Assembly (NCBI RefSeq): GCF_001889045.1
Contig: NZ_CP018155.1
Span: forward strand, 372,001-436,000
Source of the DNA: Tenacibaculum todarodis
Lineage (GTDB): Bacteria; Bacteroidota; Bacteroidia; Flavobacteriales; Flavobacteriaceae
Direction of reading: 5' to 3'
DNA: 64,000 nucleotides
The translations under genes and the position numbers were made by a program. The stretch's first letter is position 1, and every line of letters begins with the position of its first letter. The notes under the pieces are model-generated. The model had not been told where the DNA came from and did not search any database. It saw nothing but the letters and a program-made list of their open reading frames with translations. Positions 33,251-41,076 of the stretch are shown here, piece by piece.

Positions 33251-34151
33251 TTTTCTTCTTCAGTTTTAACCAATCATCATATTTGCCTTTATGTTTGAAT
33301 CTCTTATGAGACCAAAGATAAAACTCAGGTTGCTTTGCAATATGAGCTTCTGTTATTTTAAGGTATTTTTCAGTTAAATCATAATTTTCAAAATCGTTAG
33401 GAGATGTTGTTATTAATTGTAAATCAGAAGTGTAATATCCTCTTTTAATTTTAGTTGTATTAATATTTACAACAGCAAGATTAAACTTTTTAGCAATAGT
33501 TTCTGCTCCAGTATGTACAGGAACAAAATTATTTAAAAAGGTAGCCCAATGTCTTGTTTTAATTGGCATTGGAGATTGGTCGCTAAGCAGCATGTATAAA
33601 CTTTGTTGTTTTGTTTTAAAACGTTCCTGTAATTGGTTGTTAAATAATCCTGTTGGACAACCGTTATATCCAAACCTAATTCTAGAATTATAAATTACTT
33701 TCTCAAAATATTTATTTTGAATTTTTGTGTAAGCGCCTAAACAACTTATATCAACAAATAAAGGCAATCCAAAAGCCCATTCCCAATTTGCTTGGTGAGA
33801 ACCAACTAAAGCTATGTTTTTTCCTTCTTTGGTAAGTTTATCAATAATTTCAGTATTGGTATATTGGTATCTTTTTTTTATTTCTTTTTCCGAAATTGAA
33901 AATGATTTTATGCTTTCAAATATTAAATCTGTAAAATGTTGAAAGAATTTTTTAGAAATACTTTTAATTTCTTTTTCAGTTTTATCAGGAAAAGCAGCTT
34001 TTAAGTTACTAGTAACTACCTTTTTTCTATAACCGATTAAATAGTATAAAATAAAGAACGATACATCTGATTTTAGATACAAAATTGACATTGGTAATCT
34101 TGAGGTAATCCATATAATAGGATATACAATTGCGAAAATTAAAAATTTCAT
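33243..34151 (-). CDS. LpxL/HtrB-like lysophospholipid or lipid A acyltransferase
   Basis: The 302-residue protein has one N-terminal membrane helix and the acyltransferase motif SHQANWEW, where His and Glu fit the HX4(D/E) active site (about 116-121). LLSDQSPMP is the second substrate motif (about 190). The family transfers secondary acyl chains to Kdo-lipid A or related lipids at the inner membrane. The gene is alone on its strand, convergent with the class V aminotransferase and divergent from the rhomboid protease. Confidence 0.85.
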   Translation of the reverse strand: MKFLIFAIVYPIIWITSRLPMSILYLKSDVSFFILYYLIGYRKKVVTSNLKAAFPDKTEKEIKSISKKFFQHFTDLIFESIKSFSISEKEIKKRYQYTNTEIIDKLTKEGKNIALVGSHQANWEWAFGLPLFVDISCLGAYTKIQNKYFEKVIYNSRIRFGYNGCPTGLFNNQLQERFKTKQQSLYMLLSDQSPMPIKTRHWATFLNNFVPVHTGAETIAKKFNLAVVNINTTKIKRGYYTSDLQLITTSPNDFENYDLTEKYLKITEAHIAKQPEFYLWSHKRFKHKGKYDDWLKLKKKTK

Positions 34152-34216
34152 AGAGTTGTTTGCTTAGTACAAATATCTAACATTTCTATAAATTAACATA
34201 TTCTAATACAAATTAA

Positions 34217-34224
34217 TAATTTTG
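34217..34224 (+). promoter_or_regulatory. -7 element of the rhomboid gene
   Basis: TAATTTTG matches TAnnTTTG, about 26 nt before the start codon. No TTG is found 19 bp upstream. Confidence 0.5.
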
Positions 34225-34250
34225 CGTAAATTTACCCGAATTTTTAACGA

Positions 34251-34892
34251 ATGAATCAAGTAGTTTTATTAATAATTATAGCAACAATTTTAGTTTCTTT
34301 AAAAGGATTTAAGGATTTTTCTTTTTTTGATACTTATAAATTTCAAGTAGGTAAAATACTTGGAGGTGAAAAATTAAGAATGTTAACTTCTGGTTTTTTA
34401 CATGCAGATTGGCTGCATTTAGGTTTTAATATGTATGCCTTGTATTTGTTTGGAGGTATTGTTGTAAATAATTTAGGGAATACTAGCTTTTTAATTATTT
34501 ATTTTGGCAGTTTACTTATAGCAAGTATGTATTCTTTACATTATCACAAAAAAGAACCTTATTATAGTGCAATTGGTGCATCAGGAGCAGTTTCTGGAAT
34601 TGTGTATTCTGCAATTATGCTGTATCCAGATATGGAACTAATTATGTTTCCTTTGCCAATTCCAATTCCAGGATATATTTTTGGAGTAGGATATTTATTA
34701 TATTCAATCTACGGAATGAAAAAACAGTTAGGTAATATTGGTCATTCAGCGCACTTAGGAGGAGCAATGGGAGGTTTTATTCTAACAATTGTATTATTTC
34801 CTCAAATAGTTTCAATAAACAAAACAATGATACTTTTATTAGCAGTTCCAATTATTGGCTTATTGCTTTTTGGTAGTAAATTAAAAAAATAG
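34251..34892 (+). CDS. Rhomboid family intramembrane serine protease
   Basis: The 213-residue protein has about six transmembrane helices. FLHADWLHLGFNMYALYLFG is the conserved L1-helix 2 region with the His/Asn oxyanion residues. GASGAVSGIVY places the catalytic Ser (about 114), and GHSAHLGGAMGG the catalytic His (about 168). It is predicted to cleave single-pass membrane proteins; the substrate is unknown. The downstream O-antigen-ligase-like gene begins 13 nt after it, so they are probably cotranscribed. Confidence 0.92.
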   Translation: MNQVVLLIIIATILVSLKGFKDFSFFDTYKFQVGKILGGEKLRMLTSGFLHADWLHLGFNMYALYLFGGIVVNNLGNTSFLIIYFGSLLIASMYSLHYHKKEPYYSAIGASGAVSGIVYSAIMLYPDMELIMFPLPIPIPGYIFGVGYLLYSIYGMKKQLGNIGHSAHLGGAMGGFILTIVLFPQIVSINKTMILLLAVPIIGLLLFGSKLKK

Positions 34893-34905
34893 ATAAAGAA
34901 AAAAG

Positions 34906-37326
34906 ATGAACAAAACTCAAAACACTTCCTTAATATCAAAGATTATTTTACTACTTTATTTAGTTGTAGGATTGTCTCCAAAAGTTGTAGAAATTGAATA
35001 CGAAGGTTTTCAATGGTTATACTTTTCTGTATTAAATATTATTTCATTAGGCTTTATTTATTCTCAAAAAGATATTTTAAAGCCATTTAATATTGGTAAA
35101 AGTACCAAACAGTTCTTTTTAATATTCTTTTTATTTTTTATTGCTTCACTTGTATCAATTTTTCAAGCTACAATTGTTAGTGAAAGTTTGGTTCATATAT
35201 CAAGATTAATAAATGTTATTGTAGCAACCTTTGTAGTTTTTACATTAGTTAAAAGTAATCCAAAAGATTTTTTTGGATTTGTGAGTAAAGTATGTGTGGT
35301 ATTATTAGCATACAACTCATTTGTGACTTTGGAATATTTTATAGGTAATTACAGAAAACCAAGAACTCAAGAGCTATATAAAAATTTTTTACATTACTAT
35401 GGGAATATTAATATTTTTACTGCGAGTTTAGTAGTTAAATTGCCTTTTGCATTATATTTATTTTTAAATTGTAAAAATAAAATTTGGAAATACTTTAGTT
35501 TACTAATAGCTTTTACTACCCTTTTATCTTTATATTTTTCTGGATCAAGAACAGCTATATTATCAATTGTAGTGATATTTATTATAACTGTTGGAACACG
35601 TTTATTTTTATTAAAGAATAAGAGTAAGAAAGAAAATATTGTCAATTTAACGTGTTTAATATTGCTGCCAATTTTTTCAATGTTGTTAATGTTGAATGTT
35701 AATAGAATTGATAAAAGCAAAATGAATTCTTTAAAGTCTTCATTTGGTTTTGTTTCCAATGATTATAAAAAGAAAGAAAGATTTATCGCTAAATTTCCAA
35801 AAGTGGATAGTGTTTCTGTTAACATCAAGAAAGAAAAAGAAAGTTTTGCTACTGCATTATTAAAAGCATCAGGAAGATCTAATATTTGGAATTCAGCAGC
35901 TGAAATTTTTAAAGAAAATCCTTTGTTAGGCATAGGTTATGGAAACTTTAAAATATATCCTCATAAAGATTATTTTGTAAGGAAAACAAGTTCTAAAGGA
36001 AAGTTTTCGAAGCCAATTAGAGTTCATAACGATTACTTTGAGAAATTTGTTGAAACAGGAATTATAGGAGGTTTACTTTATATGTTGGTGTTTTTATTTA
36101 TAATAAGGTTAGGTTTTATTCAATTTAAAAAAGAGAATAAAGAAGTTGTATTGTTTTTATTGCTTTCTGGCTTAGCTTATTCAATAGATGCGTTTTTTAA
36201 CTTTCCTTTAGAAAGGGTTCCTGTTCAATTGTTTTTTGTACTTGTTGCTGGTTTTATTCTAGCTTTAAATCATTCAGCTAAAGAAGAGGACGAAGAATCT
36301 AAAATAGTAAGTTTTCTTTTTATTCCAGTTATTTTATTATCAATAATATCGGTATTTTCTAATTATTTGGTTTTTAAAGCTTACAGTATAAATACCGCTA
36401 TTAAAAACGAAAAAGTTTTAAAAAAACGTGGAGATTATAGTTTTACTTATTCAGAAATGAATAGTTTGATAAAAGATTATCCAGTTTTAGATCAAGATGG
36501 GATAAAAATGAAATATTATTTAGCAACATACGCTGCTAAAGATAAGAAATATGATACTGCTTTAGATATATTAACTAAGGCAACAAATCCTAAAAGCCAT
36601 AATTTTTTAATTAAGAAACAAAAGGCTGAAATCTATATAAAAGGGCTTAAACAGCTAGATAGTGCAGAATATTATTTTAAAGAAGTATTTAAAGTTTACC
36701 CATCTTATAAGTTTAATTATACCATGCTTAAGAACATATATAAAGCAACAAAGGATAGTTCAAAGCTAGAGAATTTAATGAATAGATATACATCTTTTAA
36801 TTATAAGGATGGTCAAGAATGGATAAATAAAACAGATTATTTTTATAAGAAGAATAGAGATATTAATGCTGCAATTAAAACTTTAGATACAGGGATTTTC
36901 TATATGAAAACACTAAATCTATTAGAGGCTAAACAAAAATTTCAAAAGCATAAAAACGTAAATAGTTATATTAATAAAGAGGCCACAAAAAAACTATATG
37001 ATGAAGTAATTACTTATTACAATAAAGGTAACTTTAATGAGGCTAAAGCTCTACTTTTAAAATTACTTAAAAATAACTCTAATGATCATTTTGCAGTATT
37101 TTATTTAGGTGTTATGGAGTTAAGTTTAAAAAATTATGAGTCATCAATAAAGTACCTAACAGAGTCAATAGATAAAAATATATTTAAAGACGGTAAGGCT
37201 GAGTATTGTAGGGCTTTAAGTTATGAGAAATTAGGTCAAAAAGAAAAAGCAAAAGCAGATTATAGAGCTTCAAGAGCAAAGGAGTTTCCACAAGCAATGA
37301 GTTTGCCCGAATCAAAATATAAATAA
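34906..37326 (+). CDS. O-antigen ligase-like membrane protein with C-terminal TPR repeats
   Basis: The 806-residue protein has about ten or more transmembrane helices in its N-terminal 480 residues with the Wzy_C/O-antigen ligase signature: SGRSNIWNSAAEIFKENPLLGIGYG and RVHNDYFEKFVETGIIGGLL (about 315-395). From about 510 a soluble helical region contains tetratricopeptide-like repeats: IKGLKQLDSAEYYFKEVFK, then NEAKALLLKLLKNNSNDHFAVFYLGV and YESSIKYLTESI. It presumably polymerises or ligates surface polysaccharide in the periplasm, with TPRs mediating protein contacts. No other glycan genes lie next to it. Rhomboid is 13 nt upstream. Confidence 0.82.
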   Translation: MNKTQNTSLISKIILLLYLVVGLSPKVVEIEYEGFQWLYFSVLNIISLGFIYSQKDILKPFNIGKSTKQFFLIFFLFFIASLVSIFQATIVSESLVHISRLINVIVATFVVFTLVKSNPKDFFGFVSKVCVVLLAYNSFVTLEYFIGNYRKPRTQELYKNFLHYYGNINIFTASLVVKLPFALYLFLNCKNKIWKYFSLLIAFTTLLSLYFSGSRTAILSIVVIFIITVGTRLFLLKNKSKKENIVNLTCLILLPIFSMLLMLNVNRIDKSKMNSLKSSFGFVSNDYKKKERFIAKFPKVDSVSVNIKKEKESFATALLKASGRSNIWNSAAEIFKENPLLGIGYGNFKIYPHKDYFVRKTSSKGKFSKPIRVHNDYFEKFVETGIIGGLLYMLVFLFIIRLGFIQFKKENKEVVLFLLLSGLAYSIDAFFNFPLERVPVQLFFVLVAGFILALNHSAKEEDEESKIVSFLFIPVILLSIISVFSNYLVFKAYSINTAIKNEKVLKKRGDYSFTYSEMNSLIKDYPVLDQDGIKMKYYLATYAAKDKKYDTALDILTKATNPKSHNFLIKKQKAEIYIKGLKQLDSAEYYFKEVFKVYPSYKFNYTMLKNIYKATKDSSKLENLMNRYTSFNYKDGQEWINKTDYFYKKNRDINAAIKTLDTGIFYMKTLNLLEAKQKFQKHKNVNSYINKEATKKLYDEVITYYNKGNFNEAKALLLKLLKNNSNDHFAVFYLGVMELSLKNYESSIKYLTESIDKNIFKDGKAEYCRALSYEKLGQKEKAKADYRASRAKEFPQAMSLPESKYK

Positions 37327-37332
37327 AAACAA

Positions 37333-37366
37333 AAAATCCAAAACTATTTAGTTTCGGATTTTTTTT
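37333..37366. terminator. Bidirectional terminator between the O-antigen-ligase gene and tRNA-Gly
   Basis: AAATCCAAAACTA and TAGTTTCGGATTT form a 13-bp stem with one mismatch, with T/A runs on both flanks. It serves the plus-strand gene and the minus-strand tRNA. Confidence 0.8.
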
Positions 37367-37367
37367 G

Positions 37368-37440
37368 AGCGAAAGACCAGGTTCGAACTGGCGACATTCA
37401 GCTTGGAAGGCTGACGCTCTACCAACTGAGCTACTTTCGC
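37368..37440 (-). tRNA. tRNA-Gly (anticodon UCC)
   Basis: The minus strand folds as a 73-nt cloverleaf: acceptor GCGAAAG/CUUUCGC, D-arm with AGUUGGUAGA, anticodon stem UCAGC/GCUGA with loop CUUCCAA giving anticodon UCC, and T-arm with GUUCGAAC. CCA is not encoded. A full promoter lies just upstream. Confidence 0.97.
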
Positions 37441-37453
37441 GGGTAAAGAGCTG

Positions 37454-37483
37454 CAAATATAAGACCTATTTTTAGTTATGCAA
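37454..37483 (-). promoter_or_regulatory. Promoter of tRNA-Gly
   Basis: On the minus strand: TTG (37481-37483), 19 bp, TATATTTG (37454-37461), ending 14 bp before the mature tRNA 5' end. Confidence 0.88.
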
Positions 37484-37501
37484 CCTTTTTTTAGAAAAAA
37501 A

Positions 37502-37948
37502 TTAATAAAATTTATTGTCTTCCCTCAATACTTTTAAAAAATGAAACCCATATATATTATAACCTTCATTATAATAAAACTTATGAGATTGATTATTACC
37601 TACATACGTGTTTAATTCAATTGCTTCACAACCTTTGGATTTAACATAATTATTTATCCAACTAAAAAACTGCTTACCTAATTTTTTACCTCTATGCACT
37701 TCATCAATAATAACATGGTCTGGTTCTGCGCTTTTCCCTATGTAGTGTCTTGTTGAGTACCATAGCCCTGAAATACCAACTAATTGATTGTTTAGAAATA
37801 ATCCAATGCATTCATAATTAGCAAGTGATGCCATTTCTTTAACACGTTTTTCTAAAATATCTTTAGGAGTTTTAATGTTCAGTTTTTGTAAAAGAGGCAT
37901 TATTTGTAATATATCTTTTGATGCTATTGGTTCAATTAGAATACTCAT
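37502..37948 (-). CDS. GNAT family N-acetyltransferase
   Basis: The 148-residue GNAT starts at ATG MSILIEPIAS; a longer frame of 15 more codons has no family character. The core shows GLFLNNQLVGISGLW (beta4), HVIIDEVHRGKKLGKQFFSWI with the RGKKLG cofactor loop (about 82-87) and NNQSHKFYYNEGYNIYGFHF. The final residues are short of a longer tail. Acceptor unknown. It is divergent from a second GNAT 59 bp away, and both lie between two tRNA genes. Confidence 0.88.
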   Translation of the reverse strand: MSILIEPIASKDILQIMPLLQKLNIKTPKDILEKRVKEMASLANYECIGLFLNNQLVGISGLWYSTRHYIGKSAEPDHVIIDEVHRGKKLGKQFFSWINNYVKSKGCEAIELNTYVGNNQSHKFYYNEGYNIYGFHFLKVLREDNKFY

Positions 37949-38007
37949 GTAAATATTTTTTGTAAATATATTATTTGTACATTTCCTTTCCAATAGAAAA
38001 AAATAAA

Positions 38008-38442
38008 ATGATAAAAACTATTTCTGCGGAAGAAACATACATTATTAGACAATTCGTTTTAAGAGAAGGTGTCGATTTACCTTTTAAGTTTGATGGTGAT
38101 TTTAATGAAGAAACTATTCATTTAGGAGCTTTTAAAAATGAGAAGTTAGTAGGAATTGCTTCGTTGATGAAAACTGAAAGTAACTTGTTGTCATTTAAGA
38201 ATCAATATCAGTTAAGAGGCATGGCAACAATAAATGAAGTAAGAGGTTTGGGGTTTGGTTCAAAAATTATTGATGAAGTAATTTTACAATTAAAAACTAT
38301 GAATATTGAGTGTGTTTGGTGTAATGCTAGAGAAATTGCACTCGATTTTTATATAAAAAAAGGATTTGAAATTATTGGCAATCCTTTTACAGTTAATCAG
38401 ATAGGAAAGCATTTTGTTATGTATAAAAAAATCCCGAATTAA
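38008..38442 (+). CDS. GNAT family N-acetyltransferase
   Basis: The 144-residue protein starts at ATG MIKTISAEET; the longer frame begins at a TTG before it. Core motifs are KLVGIASLM (beta4), YQLRGMATINEVRGLGFGSKIIDEV with RGLGFGS as the cofactor loop (about 80-86) and AREIALDFYIKKGFEIIG. It resembles small PanZ-like or peptide-type GNATs but the acceptor is not predictable. The stop codon lies inside the terminator hairpin that follows. Confidence 0.88.
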   Translation: MIKTISAEETYIIRQFVLREGVDLPFKFDGDFNEETIHLGAFKNEKLVGIASLMKTESNLLSFKNQYQLRGMATINEVRGLGFGSKIIDEVILQLKTMNIECVWCNAREIALDFYIKKGFEIIGNPFTVNQIGKHFVMYKKIPN

Positions 38443-38456
38443 AATTCGGGATTTTG
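38428..38456. terminator. Bidirectional terminator between GNAT and tRNA-Met
   Basis: AAAATCCCGAATT-AA-AATTCGGGATTTT is a perfect 13-bp stem containing the GNAT stop codon. On the minus strand it is followed by seven T residues. Confidence 0.88.
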
Positions 38457-38530
38457 TAGCGAAGACGGGATTTGAACCCGTGACCTCAGGGTTATGAATC
38501 CTGCGCTCTAACCAACTGAGCTACCTCGCC
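38457..38530 (-). tRNA. tRNA-Met (anticodon CAU, elongator type)
   Basis: A 74-nt cloverleaf on the minus strand: acceptor GGCGAGG/CUUCGCU with two G.U pairs, D-arm GUUGGUUAG, anticodon loop UUCAUAA giving CAU, T-arm GGGUUCAAAUCCC, discriminator A. The anticodon stem lacks the three G-C pairs of initiator tRNA, so this is elongator Met; a lysidine-modified tRNA-Ile is a remote alternative. Confidence 0.93.
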
Positions 38531-38542
38531 TGATTGCGGGTG

Positions 38543-38572
38543 CAAATATAATTTAATTTTACTCTTTAACAA
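38543..38572 (-). promoter_or_regulatory. Promoter of tRNA-Met
   Basis: On the minus strand: TTG (38570-38572), 19 bp, TATATTTG (38543-38550), 12 bp before the mature 5' end. Confidence 0.88.
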
Positions 38573-38638
38573 GAGTATGTGCTTAATTTTTTTTAAAAAG
38601 AATTAATACTTATCTTGACGGCCAAACAAACAGCTAAT

Positions 38639-39019
38639 ATGAGTAAAATTAAGTACGATTTAGAAATTCCTATACATGCTTCTCCTAGTATGTTGTATCA
38701 ATACATTTCTTCACCATCAAATTTAGAGGAATGGTTTGCAGATAAAGTAAACGCGAGAGGTAAGGTAGTTACTTTTGAATGGGATGGAACAGAGGAACAG
38801 GCAGAGATTGTTACAAAAAAATCTGGAGAGAGAATTAGATTTAAATGGCTAGAAAGTGAAGATGATGAAAGCTATTTTGAAATTAAAATTCAGGTAGATG
38901 CTCTTACTAAAGACGTGTCGTTAATAGTTACAGATTTTGCTGATGAAGATGAAGTAGAAGAGTCTAAACAACTATGGGAAAACCAAATTGAAGAATTAAG
39001 ACATACAATTGGCGCTTAA
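38639..39019 (+). CDS. START-like domain protein
   Basis: The 126-residue protein starts at ATG MSKIKYDLEIPI. The whole length is a START/AHSA1-like helix-grip fold: IHASPSMLYQYISSPSNLEEWFADKV at the start and KDVSLIVTDFADEDEVEESKQLW with the long C-terminal helix. Members of this flavobacterial group are small cytosolic proteins binding an unknown hydrophobic ligand. The frame can be extended upstream to a TTG, which is not used. It is monocistronic, with a terminator after it. Confidence 0.85.
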   Translation: MSKIKYDLEIPIHASPSMLYQYISSPSNLEEWFADKVNARGKVVTFEWDGTEEQAEIVTKKSGERIRFKWLESEDDESYFEIKIQVDALTKDVSLIVTDFADEDEVEESKQLWENQIEELRHTIGA

Positions 39020-39040
39020 AAGCCCTCAAAATAAAAAGTT

Positions 39041-39067
39041 AAACTCGGCAATTTGTCGAGTTTTTTT
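39041..39067 (+). terminator. Rho-independent terminator of the START-like gene
   Basis: AAACTCG and CGAGTTT form a 7-bp stem around a 9-nt loop and merge into a seven-T run. Confidence 0.85.
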
Positions 39068-39119
39068 GTATCTATTTCTAATTGAAATATACTAACTTCG
39101 CGCTGTAAAATTTTATTGA

Positions 39120-39953
39120 ATGATTAATTATAACGGAGATTTATCTCAAACTGAAAATGTAAATATTTCTATAGAAAATAGAGGGTTTAAGTATGGAGAT
39201 GCTATTTTTGAAACCATTAAAATAAGTAACGGAAAAGTAGTTTTTTTTGAAGATCATTATTTTCGTTTAATGGCTTCAATGAGAATGTTACGAATGAAAA
39301 TACCAATGCATTTTACATTAGAATTTCTTGAGCAAGAAATTTTAAAAACTATTGCTGCACAAGAGAAATCTAGCTCTTTTAGAGCGCGTTTAACTGTTTA
39401 TAGAAAAGACGGAGGTTTATACACGCCAAAAACAAATAAAGTCGATTTTTTAATTGAGGTTTCAACTAATACTTTTCAGACTAAAGAATCTTATTCAATT
39501 GATTTATATAAAGATTTTTATAATTTTTCTGGACTTTTATCAACCATAAAAACAAATAATAGAATGGTAAATACACTTGCAAGTATTTATGCTTCTGAAA
39601 ATGATTTTGATAATTGTGTTTTATTAAATGAACGCAAAGGTGTGGTAGAAGTTACAAACGGAAATATTTTTATAATTAAAGGAAAAACAATTAAAACACC
39701 AGCAATAACTGAAGGTTGTATTAAAGGAATTGTTAGAAAAAAGGTGATTGATATTATTGAAAAACATCCTGATTTTAATATTGAAGAAACTGTTATTTCT
39801 CCTTTCGAAATTCAAAAAGCAGATGAGGTTTTTATAACCAATGCAATTATTGGAATTCAACCTATAACTAGATATAGAAAGAAAGAATTTTCTAAAGAAG
39901 TTAGTTCTAAGCTTCAAGGTAGCTTAAAATTACTTGAAATTACCGGGAAGTAA
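39120..39953 (+). CDS. Aminotransferase class IV (ADC lyase / branched-chain type)
   Basis: The 277-residue enzyme has fold-type IV PLP architecture. Early NRGFKYGDAIFETI (about 21-34) is the conserved substrate-side strand and STIKTNNRMVNTLAS holds the PLP lysine (about residue 139). EVTNGNIFII and ITNAIIGIQPI are the late conserved blocks. The sequence lacks the longer insertions of IlvE and is the length of 4-amino-4-deoxychorismate lyase (PabC) or D-amino-acid aminotransferase. I favour PabC-like, at low certainty. No pabAB neighbours. Confidence 0.82.
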   Translation: MINYNGDLSQTENVNISIENRGFKYGDAIFETIKISNGKVVFFEDHYFRLMASMRMLRMKIPMHFTLEFLEQEILKTIAAQEKSSSFRARLTVYRKDGGLYTPKTNKVDFLIEVSTNTFQTKESYSIDLYKDFYNFSGLLSTIKTNNRMVNTLASIYASENDFDNCVLLNERKGVVEVTNGNIFIIKGKTIKTPAITEGCIKGIVRKKVIDIIEKHPDFNIEETVISPFEIQKADEVFITNAIIGIQPITRYRKKEFSKEVSSKLQGSLKLLEITGK

Positions 39954-39957
39954 TTGC

Positions 39958-40515
39958 TTAATTTAGGTTAATATCACTCGGTGCATTTGCCCAAAGTTTG
40001 TATTTACCACCTTTTTGAAGTAATTTATTTTTCCAAATGGTCTCATTGTCTGTAGCAAAAATATTAGGAAAATCATTTTCAGAAATAAACCAAGAATTGG
40101 TTGTTAATTCACTATTTAATTGATTTGATCCCCATCCAGAATAGCCTAAGAAAAAACGAATCTCATTACTTTTTATTAATTTATTAATTAATAAAGCTTT
40201 TAAAGACTCAAAATTGCCACCCCAATAAATGCCATTAGCAACTTCTATACTATTGGGAATTAAATCTGGAACATTATGTACAAAATATAAATTATCCTGC
40301 TCTACAGGACCTCCTTGAAACACTGTAAAATTACAATCTATTTCAGGTATTAAATCGTTAACAGTATAAGGTAAAGGTCTGTTTAAAATAAAACCAACAG
40401 TATTTTTATCTGTATGTTCAGTAAGAAGCACAATAGATCTTTTAAACGAATTATCGTTTAAAATAGAAGGTTCAGCAATTAATAATCTTCCTTTTGTTGG
40501 TTTTAGGGTAGTCAT
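39958..40515 (-). CDS. YqgE/AlgH family protein (UPF0301)
   Basis: The 185-residue protein starts TLKPTKGRLLIAEPSI, the characteristic beginning of the family, followed by FKRSIVLLTEHTDKNTVGFILNRPL and FQGGPVEQDNLYFVH (about 64-79). FFLGYSGWGSNQLNSEL (about 118-134) is the remaining signature. It is cytosolic, of unknown biochemical function; AlgH influences alginate expression in Pseudomonas. It is monocistronic and convergent with the class IV aminotransferase gene, 4 nt apart. Confidence 0.93.
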   Translation of the reverse strand: MTTLKPTKGRLLIAEPSILNDNSFKRSIVLLTEHTDKNTVGFILNRPLPYTVNDLIPEIDCNFTVFQGGPVEQDNLYFVHNVPDLIPNSIEVANGIYWGGNFESLKALLINKLIKSNEIRFFLGYSGWGSNQLNSELTTNSWFISENDFPNIFATDNETIWKNKLLQKGGKYKLWANAPSDINLN

Positions 40516-40561
40516 TCACTTTTAGGTTATGATATATTAAAAGTAGTGATTTTTAGCAAAT

Positions 40562-40588
40562 AAAAAAACTCTCTTAAAAATAAGAGAG
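40562..40588 (-). terminator. Rho-independent terminator of the HU gene
   Basis: On the minus strand CTCTCTTA and TAAGAGAG form an 8-bp stem followed by seven T residues, about 30 nt after the HU stop. Confidence 0.85.
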
Positions 40589-40617
40589 CTTTTTATATAA
40601 AAAAACTTTAGTTTTTT

Positions 40618-40890
40618 TTAGTTTACAGCTTTAGATAAACCTGCTCCAGCTTTAAATTTAGCTACATTTTTAGCAGCGATTTCAATAGCTTTTCCAGTTT
40701 GTGGATTTCTACCAGTTCTTGCAGCTCTTTTAGATACTGACCAAGTTCCCCATCCAACTAAAGATACTTTTCCTCCTTTTTTTAAAGTAGAAGTTACGTT
40801 ATCTGTTAAAGAGTCTAAAGCAGCTTTTGCTGAAGCTTTTGAAATTCCTGCATCAGCAGCCATTGCGTCGATTAAATCTGATTTGTTCAT
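40618..40890 (-). CDS. HU family DNA-binding protein
   Basis: This 90-residue histone-like protein is a standard [21 protein letters not shown] forms the dimerisation helices and [26 protein letters not shown] carries the DNA-binding arm and its RNPQTG tip (about residues 55-68). It compacts and bends DNA. The gene has a perfect promoter, a leader of about 45 nt and a strong terminator, indicating high independent expression. Two 10-bp direct repeats lie upstream of the promoter. Confidence 0.97.
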   Translation of the reverse strand: MNKSDLIDAMAADAGISKASAKAALDSLTDNVTSTLKKGGKVSLVGWGTWSVSKRAARTGRNPQTGKAIEIAAKNVAKFKAGAGLSKAVN

Positions 40891-40942
40891 AATCTGAGTG
40901 ATTTTTTTAAATTAATATTATTTTTCGCTTTGTATAGCTCAA

Positions 40943-40972
40943 CAAATATAGACGGAATAAGGGTTTGCGCAA
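40943..40972 (-). promoter_or_regulatory. Promoter of the HU gene
   Basis: On the minus strand: TTG (40970-40972), 19 bp, TATATTTG (40943-40950). Confidence 0.88.
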
Positions 40973-40997
40973 GTTTTAGCTCAAAAAAAAGGGTGTT

Positions 40998-41028
40998 TTG
41001 TTAATAAATGACACTAAATTGTTAATAA
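40998..41028. promoter_or_regulatory. Two direct repeats upstream of the HU promoter
   Basis: TTGTTAATAA occurs at 40998-41007 and 41019-41028, 21 bp apart (two helical turns), 26-56 bp upstream of the HU promoter. The spacing suits two regulator subunits bound on one face of DNA. Confidence 0.45.
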
Positions 41029-41076
41029 CGGACGCTAAAAAAGACAAAATACGTCAATACCTTGCTGTTGTTGGGC

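Noticed and set aside
37184..37456. A 90-residue minus-strand ORF over tRNA-Gly
   Set aside because: It runs through the tRNA, its promoter and a terminator, so it is not coding.
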